Below are positions 52,485-62,019 of a stretch of DNA of 64,000 nucleotides, piece after piece. The notes beneath the pieces are model-generated. The model was given only the letters and a program-made list of their open reading frames with translations. It did no database searches and was not told where the DNA came from. The position numbers and the translations under genes are program-made. Each line of letters opens with the position of its first letter. Position 1 is the first letter of the stretch. The stretch comes from Rhynchopus sp. YZ270_cl-10 (lineage: Eukaryota > Euglenozoa > Diplonemea > Diplonemida > Diplonemidae), in the NCBI GenBank assembly GCA_964035575.1, contig OZ037879.1, positions 620,001 through 684,000 of the forward strand, in the 5' to 3' direction.

Positions 52485-53912
52485 CTATGCATTTCCGTAG
52501 GTCTGCCGGCTCGCAGTGACTGTCTCGTGACCGGTCATATTCATCTGTGGAATGATTCCTTGAGAGGCAGGATGCTGCAGAGGTGTGCTGGTCTCTTCTC
52601 TAATGCTTGCCGCAGAATAGCGTTGGGCAATGCTCTTCAACCCGGCCACCTGGTGTGTGTAGTCTGGGTGTGGAAGCCATTCTGCCTCCTCCTGTCCGTA
52701 CCCCTCTGAGGCGTGCTCCTCTGACCAGAACTCCTTATCCTTGTTGTACGCTTTCTTGACCTCCTCTGAAAACTCTTCTAGCACCTTATACGGGGTGTCC
52801 GCAGCACCTAGTTCCTTTTGTTTTAGGGTTCGTTTCGCTTCTTTTACGTCTTCGGTGCCTCGTTTGAGGAGGACGTGGCGGGAGACCATTTGGTTGCGAG
52901 ATCCGCTTCTGTCGTGCAAGGAAATTGCCCAGGAGTTTTTGAAATAGTTGTCTTCCGACCAAAATAGCTTTTGCCATGGGTGGGGCACGTCGCTCGCAAT
53001 ACCACGGTGTTTTTTCCCGCGATGGCCGCAGAATATTTGAAGAATTCCTCCTGGAGGGATGACAACGCCATCTGGAATGGTGTAGGTTGGGTTTGCAACG
53101 GTGGGGCTCCATTTCCCTCCTAGCTCGCCTCCGTCGTTTGCGTGGGTCTGTGCAGGGCGTCTTTTAAAAATAAGGTACACCTTCGCCCCGCCAGCTTTTA
53201 CTGCCATCTGCGCGGAGAGGTTGGCGATGATGAGGTTGTCATTTGCAGTCATGGACATCCGGAGTCGAGCAGGATTGGTTTTCCCGATGGTCGCAATCTC
53301 ACTCTCCTCATAACGCATTGGGGGTAACGGTTTCAACTCATCTAACGCCTCCGCTAGGGTTTGCTTCGTCATATCTACTGCACATTCCGCTCTTCCACTC
53401 ATTCCATTGCTTTGTTCATGCAATGTCACCGCACCTCCCGAAACCGACCCTTTTCCAATTGCACGAAGTAAAGAATGTACCAGCTGTTCATGATCGTTCG
53501 AGGTAGGAAGAATTCCCATTGCTTTTAGCGCTCTTTTTATTTGCTTTTTTGAAAGAAGGGGAATGTTGCGTGGGTCTTCTGCATGGGCGCGATGGATGTC
53601 GGCAACTACTGCTTTGTCTTTGGCGGTGAGCATCTTATCTGTCATATGTAATGCCAGATCGTCGCTGTTTTCTAATCCAAAACGATGGGTAACATCCCCC
53701 GCCTCTCGATGGTAGGGCGTGCCGTGGAGAGAGGTCTTCACCTCAGCAAGCGTGAGGGTCTTAGGGATCGGCTTCCCCGACAAGGCCTTCGCGTCGTGGC
53801 GTGCGAGTGCTTTGCTCTCCGCGGTGCGGCGTCTGTCGGACCCGTCGTGAAAGATCTTCTTCGTCACGTCCTTCACCATTTTGTTCATCCCGCGAATTGT
53901 TAAAGGTGCCAT
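52485..53912 (-). CDS. Lamin-tail-domain-like protein
   Basis: A single exon of 475 residues from the ATG at 53912 (MAPLTIRGMNKMVKDVTKKI). The N-terminal half is helical and charged (QIKRALKAMGILPTSNDHEQ recalls an EF-hand-like or short helical pair). Residues about 230-350 match the outline of a lamin-tail (LTD) immunoglobulin fold: NLIIANLSAQ, TYTIPDGVVIPPGGILQIFC, KLFWSEDNYFKNSWAISLHD. LTDs occur in nuclear lamins and in many unrelated surface or secreted proteins, so nuclear lamina function is not implied. The C-terminal 100 residues are charged, with YNKDKEFWSEEHASEGYGQE. No membrane segment or signal peptide is seen. Confidence 0.6.
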   Translation of the reverse strand: MAPLTIRGMNKMVKDVTKKIFHDGSDRRRTAESKALARHDAKALSGKPIPKTLTLAEVKTSLHGTPYHREAGDVTHRFGLENSDDLALHMTDKMLTAKDKAVVADIHRAHAEDPRNIPLLSKKQIKRALKAMGILPTSNDHEQLVHSLLRAIGKGSVSGGAVTLHEQSNGMSGRAECAVDMTKQTLAEALDELKPLPPMRYEESEIATIGKTNPARLRMSMTANDNLIIANLSAQMAVKAGGAKVYLIFKRRPAQTHANDGGELGGKWSPTVANPTYTIPDGVVIPPGGILQIFCGHRGKKHRGIASDVPHPWQKLFWSEDNYFKNSWAISLHDRSGSRNQMVSRHVLLKRGTEDVKEAKRTLKQKELGAADTPYKVLEEFSEEVKKAYNKDKEFWSEEHASEGYGQEEAEWLPHPDYTHQVAGLKSIAQRYSAASIREETSTPLQHPASQGIIPQMNMTGHETVTASRQTYGNA

Positions 53913-54947
53913 CGTGTAGTCAGAATATTGTGATAAAAAAAGGGGGCGAAGAAAAGTTTGTGATTTCCCCCAACTCTGGAAAAAAATAGGGGGAAGAGAA
54001 ATGGTAATCATACAGAGAAGTGGTGGGTACCGTCCGGGGTGCAGTTTGTAAAAAAAAAATTGATTTTTTAGTGTACACTGTGGGGACTACTGTTTTTTGC
54101 ATGTCGACAAAATCGCTGAGGAACCCAAAAGTAGGTCACTTTGTCACTTTCTTTTTTTGAGAGAAAAAAAACTGACCTCCACACAGGAAGTCTTTTTTTT
54201 GGCTAAGTATCCGATTGAGACGGAGACAGTTTCCTCACATATTTATTTTCGTGGTCATTGTCTTTTTTTTTGTTTCTGGAACACATAAAACAACGACTTC
54301 AGAAAAGAGAATAGGGGAGACTGTTGCCGTATGATCAGTCGGTGACTAGCAAGAAAAAAAACCACATACAGCTGGACAATGTTCCGCACTTACGAAATAC
54401 CTGTCCCAGCACTCTAAAAACACATACTTTCCACAAAAAATTCTGTAAAAAAAAACCAAACAATAGTAACCGCCAACAGGTTTCTTGAGATACGACAATG
54501 CCTTCGTTTCCGTTGAACGCAACCAAATAGGTGTCGGATTCTGTTTGGCGCAGTAAGAGGGATTTTCAAGGAATAACGCTTTGTCCATAATCAATTGTTG
54601 GCTTGCTTTCTGTTGGTTTCTAATCACACTCTATACAAGACCCTCACAATATGTATCCACTCTTCCAAAAAGATGTATGTGCCTCCCATGCAACACACAT
54701 CTAAAAAGAGAAAAAAAAAATGCCGCTCAGTAACGGCAGTTAGGGGGGACGTTCGGTTAGCACCCTCCCCCCTACACACATACTTTTTGTCCCGGATTAG
54801 CCTAAACCGGACAGTTTTTTTTTTTAAAAGCTGATAACGGCCAGCCACCACACAAGTGGTCCACACGTAGCCGTCACCTCCCCAATCTCTGTTTTGCTTC
54901 TGTATTTTTGTGTTGTTTTTGTTTTTTTGCTTTTCAGAGAGGCTATT
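53913..54947. other. Intergenic
   Basis: No gene was recognised. The region contains A- and T-runs. Confidence 0.4.
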
Positions 54948-55869
54948 CTACTCCAGCGCACCAAAGTCGAATTTGCTCAAGCCCGGTGCCCCCTGAGCCC
55001 GTTGCACCTCCTTGCCGTTGTCAAAGTGCACGAAGGTGGGCATTGCATTGACGCGGTGCTCTTGTGCCACATCTGGGTGGTTGTCCACATCCACAGCAAC
55101 GACCAGAAGCTTCCCTGCCTTTGTGGCGAGCGATTTGACCTGAAGGAAGAGAGAGAGGGGGTGGGTGTTGGTTTTAACTACATTCCATTTTTGTTCGCGT
55201 CATCCTTCTATTCCAGAATAGATGGCAGTTAATGGGTGATTTTTTGCTGAAAAGGTCTGCTAAGTTATGGGATATTTCTGTCGCACATCATCACAGTACT
55301 AAACACCTCATTTAGCCGGCTTCACGCACAATTTTTCAAAATGAACATAGCCATCTTAAAATTCCCCCCAAAAATTTTTTTTTGAAATACAACCTCGGAC
55401 GGTTGGGTTCCTCTACCCGTTTCGCAGTGTGAGAGGCTATAATAGCACAATCCCTAATCCAGAGGGAAAATGAAACATTAAAGGTTGCACATACCTCTGG
55501 CTTGACTTTGTTGCATGGACCGCACCAGACTGCAGTGAAGTAGAGCAGAACGGGTCCTGACGCGAGCATCTCCTCTACGCTGTGATCTTCTTCGAGGATG
55601 ACCATCCCACCACGCTCGAAGGGCGCTGACACTGCTGGGATCTCTTTGCCTTCTGCGTCGCAGCAGGGCTTCTTCTTGTCCTTCTTCTTGCCTTTCATGA
55701 AGGCGGGTGTGATGTAGTCTATTGCCCACATGATGTACGCATAGACGGCATCGAGCTTGTCTTGGAACAGTTTTGGCAGCACCTTATAGACAGGCCTGAA
55801 CAGCACACAGAACAGTGGGAACAGAATGTTCCATGGGATGCAGATCCCTCCAATGCAGCAGATGGGCAT
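54948..55869 (-). CDS. Membrane-anchored thioredoxin-like protein (2 exons)
   Basis: Exon 1 is 55869-55495 and exon 2 is 55139-54948; the intron starts GTATGT and ends TTCAG, in phase 0. The product is 188 residues. Residues 1-57 form a hydrophobic N-terminus (CIPWNILFPLFCVLFRPVYK, then AVYAYIMWAIDYITPAF), probably one or two membrane helices. A lysine-rich linker follows, then a thioredoxin fold with the active site WCGPC at residues 115-119 and the cis-proline motif AMPTF. Exon 2 contributes KLLVVAVDVDNHPDVAQEHR and GKEVQRAQGAPG. It is likely a dithiol-disulfide reductase or chaperone facing one side of an organelle or endomembrane. The intron has an R1-unrelated TTTGAAATACAA motif like the introner-like repeat. 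Confidence 0.88.
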
Positions 55870-56332
55870 CTTTGTTTTTGTTGTGTTTCTTTTTCCTGGT
55901 GACGTAGTTGTAGTGGTGGTGGTAGTGGTGCCAAAGATAAAGGTGGGTGTACGAAATGTATGGTGTATATCTGGTGGTCTTCGTTCTGCTTGGTTTGTGT
56001 CCGATCCGAGTGCCGGTTCCATTGATTTTCAGACACATTCACAGATTTTACACAACTGGGTTGTCAGATGAAGGCATAAAAGAGGGGATGTGAGTGTTTT
56101 TTTTTTTTTCAAAAGGAAGTTTTGTTTGTCCCCTCCCGGTTAGAGAAAAGGCAGGGGAATCCGAATGATACCATAGCAAGCATAATATGCTGCAAACCTT
56201 TCTTTTCCAATATTCCTTAGATATGGGATAGCAGTCCCCCCCCTTTACAGAATCGACATAAGAATAGAAACGTTTATAAAGATAACCCTAACCCTCTCTG
56301 TGCTTAGTCACCTTGTAACTAAAAATAAAGCT
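55870..56332. other. Intergenic with one hairpin-tag copy
   Basis: A hairpin tag lies at 56277-56317 (CTCTCTGTGCTTAGTCACC), just 3' of the short-chain dehydrogenase stop codon. The 5' flank of the thioredoxin gene has a CCACCACTACAAC run. Confidence 0.5.
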
Positions 56333-57091
56333 CTAGAGAGCGAGCCCACCATCTATCTGCAGCACCTGCCCTGTGTAAAAAGGGTTTGACAACGCAAAGT
56401 AAACAGCCCCAGCTACTTCGTCTGGAGACCCAAAGCGTTTCAACGAAGTCGAGGCGACGATAGCTTCCCGCTGCGCAGCCGCTATATCTGCCGTCATATC
56501 AGTGTCGATGAACCCTGGTGCCACCACGTTGACAGTGACTCCGTACCCCCCGTACTCTTTCCCCAACGATTTTGCGGCCCCAGTTAACGCCGCCTTCGCT
56601 GCGGAGTATGCGACCTGCCCCTTATGCCCGTTCACCCCTACCACACTCCCAACAAAACAGACGCTACCCCCTTTCAGAAGGTTGCCGTGCCGCAGTGCAG
56701 ATCTGGTGAGTTCTAATGGGGCTGAAACGTTTATGTTAATCATTTCGTTGAGAATGCCTTCGGGGGCACGGAGGAGCAGGCCGGAGTGGGTGGCGCCTGC
56801 ACAGTGTGCGATGTGGGTGACCCTGCTGGGGGTGCCTGGGAGGGAGAGGATTTGTTTCATGAGGTGGTCCGCTGTGCTGCGGGACACGCCGGTGGAGAAG
56901 TCCGGGAGTTGCATGGCGTAGTGCTGGCCCCTCCCTGGCAGGGTGCTGTTCAGCTCTGCGACCGTATCCTCTAGACGTGCCACATCCCGTCCACAGCACA
57001 CCACAGACACTTCCGTTTCCGCCGCAAGCCTCCTCGCAACAGCCCTCCCTATCCCCCTAGAGGCTCCAGTCACAATAGCCAGACTTTTCAT
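56333..57091 (-). CDS. fabG: Short-chain dehydrogenase/reductase, FabG/CBR4-like 3-oxoacyl-ACP reductase
   Basis: A single exon of 252 residues, the normal length for classical SDRs. The NAD(P) site TGASRGIG is at residues 8-15, with HCAGAT at 96-101. The catalytic tetrad is N121 (ININVSAP), S149 (FVGSVVG), Y162 and K166 (AYSAAKAAL). PGFIDTDMT and the C-terminal GQVLQIDGG follow the FabG pattern, and an arginine pair near residues 35-40 suits NADP(H). FabG reduces 3-oxoacyl-ACP in type II fatty-acid synthesis; the eukaryotic relative CBR4 does so in mitochondria. No clear targeting peptide precedes the ATG, so the compartment is open. Confidence 0.87.
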   Translation of the reverse strand: MKSLAIVTGASRGIGRAVARRLAAETEVSVVCCGRDVARLEDTVAELNSTLPGRGQHYAMQLPDFSTGVSRSTADHLMKQILSLPGTPSRVTHIAHCAGATHSGLLLRAPEGILNEMININVSAPLELTRSALRHGNLLKGGSVCFVGSVVGVNGHKGQVAYSAAKAALTGAAKSLGKEYGGYGVTVNVVAPGFIDTDMTADIAAAQREAIVASTSLKRFGSPDEVAGAVYFALSNPFYTGQVLQIDGGLAL

Positions 57092-57691
57092 AGTGAAGTG
57101 TTTTTGTCTTGTACTTTGTCACTCGAGACGATCACTGGAGTGTGCAGGGTCGTGAGGCCTGTCTTCTGTAGGTTTCGGTTGGGAAATGGAGCAAAAATTC
57201 ATGATATTCAAAAAGCGCCACTATCATAAAATTAGAGGTGGGCGGGGGGTGGGGTTCGAAGACTCTGTGATTATTGTCACGTCACAAAAAATGTGAAAAG
57301 ATGATTCATGTGCGCAAGTTGCACACATGAAGGCTATGAAATAAATAGAAGAATGAAGGGGAGATCTTGAAGAGAAAAAAAATATTTGGAAAAAAAGTGC
57401 CTGGTGCGCGCACATCAACAACAACAAAAAGGCAAAAAAAGTGTCCCCAAGTGTATCAAGCTGGCGGCATGTGTATTACAAAGTGGAAACCGGCTGCACA
57501 ACGCTCAATTCCTTGCACAAAGGGATGTGCAGGGAATTCAGGCATGGAATCCGTCGTGACGTACTCATTGTAACGTTTGCACACATGACATAGCTCGTTC
57601 CAGTGGGTGGAGTCTGGGGACACCGGATCTGAAACGGAACTAGCAGCTCTACACAAATAATGACACGAATAAGCAAAAAATACAAACCTTG
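57092..57691. other. Intergenic
   Basis: No gene was recognised. Confidence 0.4.
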
Positions 57692-57696
57692 CCGAG

Positions 57697-58659
57697 GGGT
57701 GGCATCAAAACAAAAAACGCGGACAATGTCCGCGTTTTTGGGGGGGGAGGGGGGGGGTCTGAAATTCCAGAAAACGCGGACATTTTGGGGTTTTTTTTTC
57801 CTCGAAAATTTTTTTCTTCACTGGGGTTGTACACGATTTTGACCAAAATTTATAAAAACTCGTCCATTTCGGCAAATTGACCCCACCACAGAACCGGCGG
57901 ATTCAGGAAATGCAAATGCCGGTGTTTTCGGGCAAAATAAAAAATACAAGATGCCCGCGTTTTTTTTGCAAAATGTACACGAATGGGGGGCCCTTAAACC
58001 CCTGCTGCTACCATGTGCTTCTACAGGCAAACACTTGGACCCCTTTACCTTACACTGACGGGTTTTGACCAAAATCAAGAACTTGTCCATTTTGGCAAAT
58101 TGACCCCACCACAGAACGGACGGATTCCGGAAATGCAAATGCCGGTGTTTTTGCACATTTTCATGGTTTCAGCATCAGAGAGAGAAAATCTGGGTTGTGG
58201 GGTTTACCTTGGCCCCTTTACCTTACACTCATTTTGACCAAAACCAAGAACTTGGCCATTTCGGCAAATTGACCCCACCACAGCGCGGACAGATCCCGGA
58301 AATGCCAATCGCGGCATGTTTTGGGGCTGAAAAATTTTCACCTGAAAAATTTTTTCAGCAGCATTTTTTGTCCGAAAATGGGCCCCACGTATTAGTGACC
58401 GGGCTCATATTTTCAAAAATTTAAGTGGTCAAAAAATTGTCCAATTTTCGAGATTGACCCCACCACTTTCTGGACGGATTCCGGAAATGCCAAAAAACTG
58501 TGTTTTGGGTCACGAATTTGCACCCCGTCACCCAAAAACCAGCAAAAAATAGGGGAAAAAAAAACAAAAAATGTCCGCGTTTTGGGGGGGGGAGGGGGGG
58601 GGGTCTGAAATTCCCCAAAAACGCGGACATTGTCCGCGTTTTTTGTTTTGATGCCACCC
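57697..58659. mobile_element. 963-bp TIR element carrying four R1 modules, target duplication CCGAG
   Basis: The ends GGGTGGCATCAAAACAAAA and the exact complement continue into ACGCGGACAATGTCCGCG, itself a palindrome. The 5-bp direct repeat CCGAG lies outside both ends (57692-57696, 58660-58664). The interior holds four diverged R1 modules in tandem (about 57833, 58060, 58228 and 58420), separated by unrelated spacers. Two spacers share CCCTTTACCTTACACT. No transposase. Confidence 0.88.
57833..58500 (+). repeat. Four tandem-spaced R1 modules
   Basis: Each reads TTGACCAAAA, GAACTTGTCCATTT, GGCAAATTGACCCCACCAC, GGACGGATTCCGGAAATGC with variation. The fourth is the most diverged. They belong to the family seen next to the satellites at 13052-13142 and 20027-20115. 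Confidence 0.85.
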
Positions 58660-58664
58660 CCGAG

Positions 58665-59106
58665 TGAAAGGCACATATTTTTGCAACCGTTCCTGAATGT
58701 TTATTCATGAGGTTCTCATAAAGCATAATTCACAAAACGACATTTTCTGTGCATTTGGAACGAAAAAGAAATTGGCTTGAAACACGAAGTGGTCGGCAAT
58801 ACCACTTTGAGTCGAAACGAAAAAGAGCATAAGAAGAAAACAGAACACGTCTGAATAAAGTGTGTAGTGAAAGCTCCTTGCAAACATGCAAGCGGTCACA
58901 CTCGGACAATGTGGGGTGCCCACATCGATAGGTGTGATACACACACTTCAGAACAGATGAAATCTAAAATTAGTGAAAAAAGAAACAATCGTCAAAATGA
59001 ATTGACTAACTAAGACTAAGAGTAATGTATGTATTGCACGTTGGTTTTGTTTGTAAGCAAATGTGAACAAAACACAGAGCAAACGAATATGGATTGTATA
59101 TTGTGC
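58665..59106. other. Intergenic
   Basis: 3' flank of the surface-protein gene. No motif. Confidence 0.4.
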
Positions 59107-62019
59107 TCAGATGCTGCTGATCTTCTCCTCGGGCTCGTGGAAGTCGTTCAGAACCTCTTCGTACAGCGCAGTCTCCTGTGCCTGCTGCTGTCTCCTTGTC
59201 ACCACAAAAGCAGCCACCACACCCCCTGTGCACAGAGCTGCCACAGACGCAATCAGTGCCCACACCCATCCGTTCGATGACGACGACGACTCTTCCTTTG
59301 CTGCCCCAGCAGTGGTGCCCACCTCCACACCAGAGCCAATCGGGCGCACCTCAGGGCCTTTCCCACCAGCTCCCAGTGGTCCCGTTCCCTTTGCCGCCTG
59401 CTCCATCGTCTGTGCCACCTGTCCCACCTTCTTGTCCGCAGAGGTGGCCGTGTCACCCACAACCTTCGCCTCCACAAAGTAGCCACTGTTGCCCGACACA
59501 GCATCGTCCCCAAGCACAACCCCAGTGCGTGCGTCGCTGTCGGTTGCGTTGCCTCCCATGCCCGCCAGACGCGACGTCTCCTCAAGCAGCAGCTGTGCGT
59601 TCCAGGAACGTGGCACGTCCACAGACCACCCCGGAAGACCAACAGGCGGCTTCGTGTGGTTCGCCATGAGCACACCAAGCACAGTCACAATGAGGTCCTT
59701 GGGCGACATCTGGAGCTCCTCAGAGGCAGCAAGGAGTGCCCAGCGGATGCGGCGCAGCACCTGCTTCGGGTTGCTCAAGACATCAGCGTCGCCCTGCAGA
59801 CGCAGGCTCACATCACGCACAGTCTTCCCAGCAGTTGCGTCCACCTCGTCCAGCTCTGCGTCTGTCTGCGCCTGTGCCGTGAAGTAGTCGTCCGAGCACC
59901 ACGCACCCTTGACCTCGCAGCAGAAGTCCTGCTGACTCGGCAGGAGCACATCACCCCTGCGCAGTGCTGCCACGTCGCACTGCATCGCACAGCCCACGTC
60001 CTTCTCACGGCAGCAGAACGTGCGCTTCTCCTCAGCCCACGTCGTCACGTTTGTCCCATCAAAGCAGTTCACGTCCGACACACACCCAATGTCGAACTTC
60101 CTGCAGCACTCGTCCATGTCCGTGTGCATCGCGTGCGAGCCTCCAGCCTCAGCCTCGCGCTTCAGGCACATCTCCACCTCACGCTCTTCCTTCAGCTCCT
60201 CAGCGTTCATGCAGCGCACATTCTCCTTCTCGCAGCACCACTTGCTGTGCACACGTGTCCATGGCTCCATCGTCGCTGCCGACCACGTGCAGTCAAACGC
60301 AGCCTTGTCCAGGCCATCGCAACCCACCATGTCACGTTCGCAGCAGTACGCTCTCTTCTCCTCCTCCCAAGTCGCCACACCGTTGCTGTCCGCCGTTGCG
60401 TTGCAGTTGTAACGTGCAATCGCGCCACATCCCAAGCCCCATGCCATACAGCAGAACTCCTTTTCTTCATCACCCCACATCGACACGCGTCCAGTGCATT
60501 CCTCTCTCACATCACCCTTCGGCATGCTCATCGTCATGTTGTCCTTCGGCATGCTGTAAGTCATGTTGTAGTCCTTGCCCATGCTGTAGGTCATGTTGTA
60601 GTCCTTACCCATGCTGTAAGTCATGTTGTAGTCGGTCATGTTGTAGTCCTTGCCCATGCTGTAGGTCATGTTGTAGTCCTTACCCATGCTGTAAGTCATG
60701 TTGTAGTCGGTCATGTTGTAGTCCTTGCCCATGCTGTAGGTCATGTTGTGGTCCTTACCCATGCTGTAAGTCATGTTGTAGTCGGTCATGTTGTAGTCCT
60801 TGCCCATGCTGTAGGTCATGTTGTAGTCCTTACCCATGCTGTAGGTCATGTTGTAGTCCTTACCCATGCTGTAGGTCATGTTGTAGTCCTTACCCATGCT
60901 GTAAGTCATGTTGTAGTCGGTCATGTTGTAGTCCTTACCCGTGCTGTAGGTCATGTTGTAGTCCTTGCCCATGCTGTAGGTCATGTTGTAGTCGGTCATG
61001 TTGTAGTCCTTACCCATGCTGTAGGTCATGTTGTAGTCCTTACCCATGCTGTAAGTCATGTTGTAGTCGGTCATGTTGTAGTCCTTACCCATGCTGTAGG
61101 TCATGTTGTAGTCCTTACCCATGCTGTAAGTCATGTTGTAGTCGGTCATGTTGTAGTCCTTACCCGTGCTGTAGGTCATGTTGTAGTCCTTGCCCATGCT
61201 GTAGGTCATGTTGTAGTCCTTGCCCATGCTGTAGGTCATGTTGTAGTCCTTGCCCATGCTGTAGGTCATGTTGTAGTCGGTCATGTTGTAGTCCTTACCC
61301 ATGCTGTAGGTCATGTTGTAGTCCTTACCCATGCTGTAGGTCATGTTGTAGTCGGTCATGTTGTAGTCCTTGCCCATGCTGTAGGTCATGTTGTAGTCGG
61401 TCATGTTGTAGTCCTTACCCATGCTGTAGGTCATGTTGTAGTCCTTACCCATGCTGTAGGTCATGTTGTAGTCGGTCATGTTGTAGTCCTTGCCCATGCT
61501 GTAGGTCATGTTGTAGTCCTTGCCCATGCTGTAGGTCATGTTGTAGTCCTTACCCATGCTGTAAGTCATGTTGTAGTCCTTGCCCATGCTGTAGGTCATG
61601 TTGTAGTCCTTGCCCATGCTGTAGGTCATGTTGTAGTCCTTGCCCATGCTGTAGGTCATGTTGTAGTCAGTCATGTTGTAGTCCTTACCCATGCTGTAGG
61701 TCATGTTGTAGTCGGTCATGTTGTAGTCCTTGCCCATGCTGTAGGTCATGTTGTAGTCGGTCATGTTGTCCTTCGGCATGCTGTAGGTCATGCTGTAGTC
61801 GGTCATGTTGTAGTCCTTGCCCATGCTGTAGGTCATGTTGTAGTCAGTCATGTTGTAGTCCTTACCCATGCTGTAGGTCATGTTGTAGTCGGTCATGTTG
61901 TAGTCCTTACCCATGCTGTAAGTCATGTTGTAGTCCTTGCCCATGCTGTAGGTCATGTTACCACCAGCTGTTGCATTTTGCGCAATGACAGCGCACCCAA
62001 CAAAAAGTAGCGAATACAT
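59107..62019 (-). CDS. Type I membrane surface protein: sequon-rich tandem repeats, six CC-GC cysteine modules, single membrane span
   Basis: A single exon of 970 residues. The ATG at 62019 starts a signal peptide (MYSLLFVGCAVIAQNATA). Residues about 22-495 are a tandem array of NMTYSMGKDY (10 residues), interspersed with NMTDY (5 residues); almost every unit carries an N-glycosylation sequon (N-M-T). Residues about 505-710 hold six cysteine modules of the form W-x3-EK-x2-CC-x6-GC (WEEEKRAYCCERDMVGC, WAEEKRTFCCREKDVGC are the clearest). An acidic, glycine-rich stalk follows, then a membrane helix (WVWALIASVAALCTGG, about 913-938) and a 30-residue tail. It is likely a heavily glycosylated cell-surface coat or adhesion protein; the ligand is unknown. 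The ATG comes one base after a TTTTACTTTTGTAG tract. Confidence 0.9.
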   Translation of the reverse strand: MYSLLFVGCAVIAQNATAGGNMTYSMGKDYNMTYSMGKDYNMTDYNMTYSMGKDYNMTDYNMTYSMGKDYNMTDYSMTYSMPKDNMTDYNMTYSMGKDYNMTDYNMTYSMGKDYNMTDYNMTYSMGKDYNMTYSMGKDYNMTYSMGKDYNMTYSMGKDYNMTYSMGKDYNMTYSMGKDYNMTDYNMTYSMGKDYNMTYSMGKDYNMTDYNMTYSMGKDYNMTDYNMTYSMGKDYNMTYSMGKDYNMTDYNMTYSMGKDYNMTYSMGKDYNMTYSMGKDYNMTYSTGKDYNMTDYNMTYSMGKDYNMTYSMGKDYNMTDYNMTYSMGKDYNMTYSMGKDYNMTDYNMTYSMGKDYNMTYSTGKDYNMTDYNMTYSMGKDYNMTYSMGKDYNMTYSMGKDYNMTYSMGKDYNMTDYNMTYSMGKDHNMTYSMGKDYNMTDYNMTYSMGKDYNMTYSMGKDYNMTDYNMTYSMGKDYNMTYSMGKDYNMTYSMPKDNMTMSMPKGDVREECTGRVSMWGDEEKEFCCMAWGLGCGAIARYNCNATADSNGVATWEEEKRAYCCERDMVGCDGLDKAAFDCTWSAATMEPWTRVHSKWCCEKENVRCMNAEELKEEREVEMCLKREAEAGGSHAMHTDMDECCRKFDIGCVSDVNCFDGTNVTTWAEEKRTFCCREKDVGCAMQCDVAALRRGDVLLPSQQDFCCEVKGAWCSDDYFTAQAQTDAELDEVDATAGKTVRDVSLRLQGDADVLSNPKQVLRRIRWALLAASEELQMSPKDLIVTVLGVLMANHTKPPVGLPGWSVDVPRSWNAQLLLEETSRLAGMGGNATDSDARTGVVLGDDAVSGNSGYFVEAKVVGDTATSADKKVGQVAQTMEQAAKGTGPLGAGGKGPEVRPIGSGVEVGTTAGAAKEESSSSSNGWVWALIASVAALCTGGVVAAFVVTRRQQQAQETALYEEVLNDFHEPEEKISSI
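60535..61957 (-). repeat. Coding 30-bp/15-bp tandem repeat array (NMTYSMGKDY / NMTDY)
   Basis: 30-bp and 15-bp units alternate irregularly and are almost identical at the nucleotide level, with synonymous changes confined to a few positions (for example TACCC/TGCCC in the Gly-Lys codons). The unit length keeps frame, and such an array is prone to length change by slippage or unequal exchange. The + strand frame over the same array is an artefact. Confidence 0.95.

Noticed and set aside
59656-62010. Two long + strand frames across the surface-protein gene (HAVGHVVV and CCSPCPCCRS repeats)
   Set aside because: They mirror the 30/15-bp coding repeat on the minus strand; signal peptide, sequons and membrane span exist only in the minus-strand reading.
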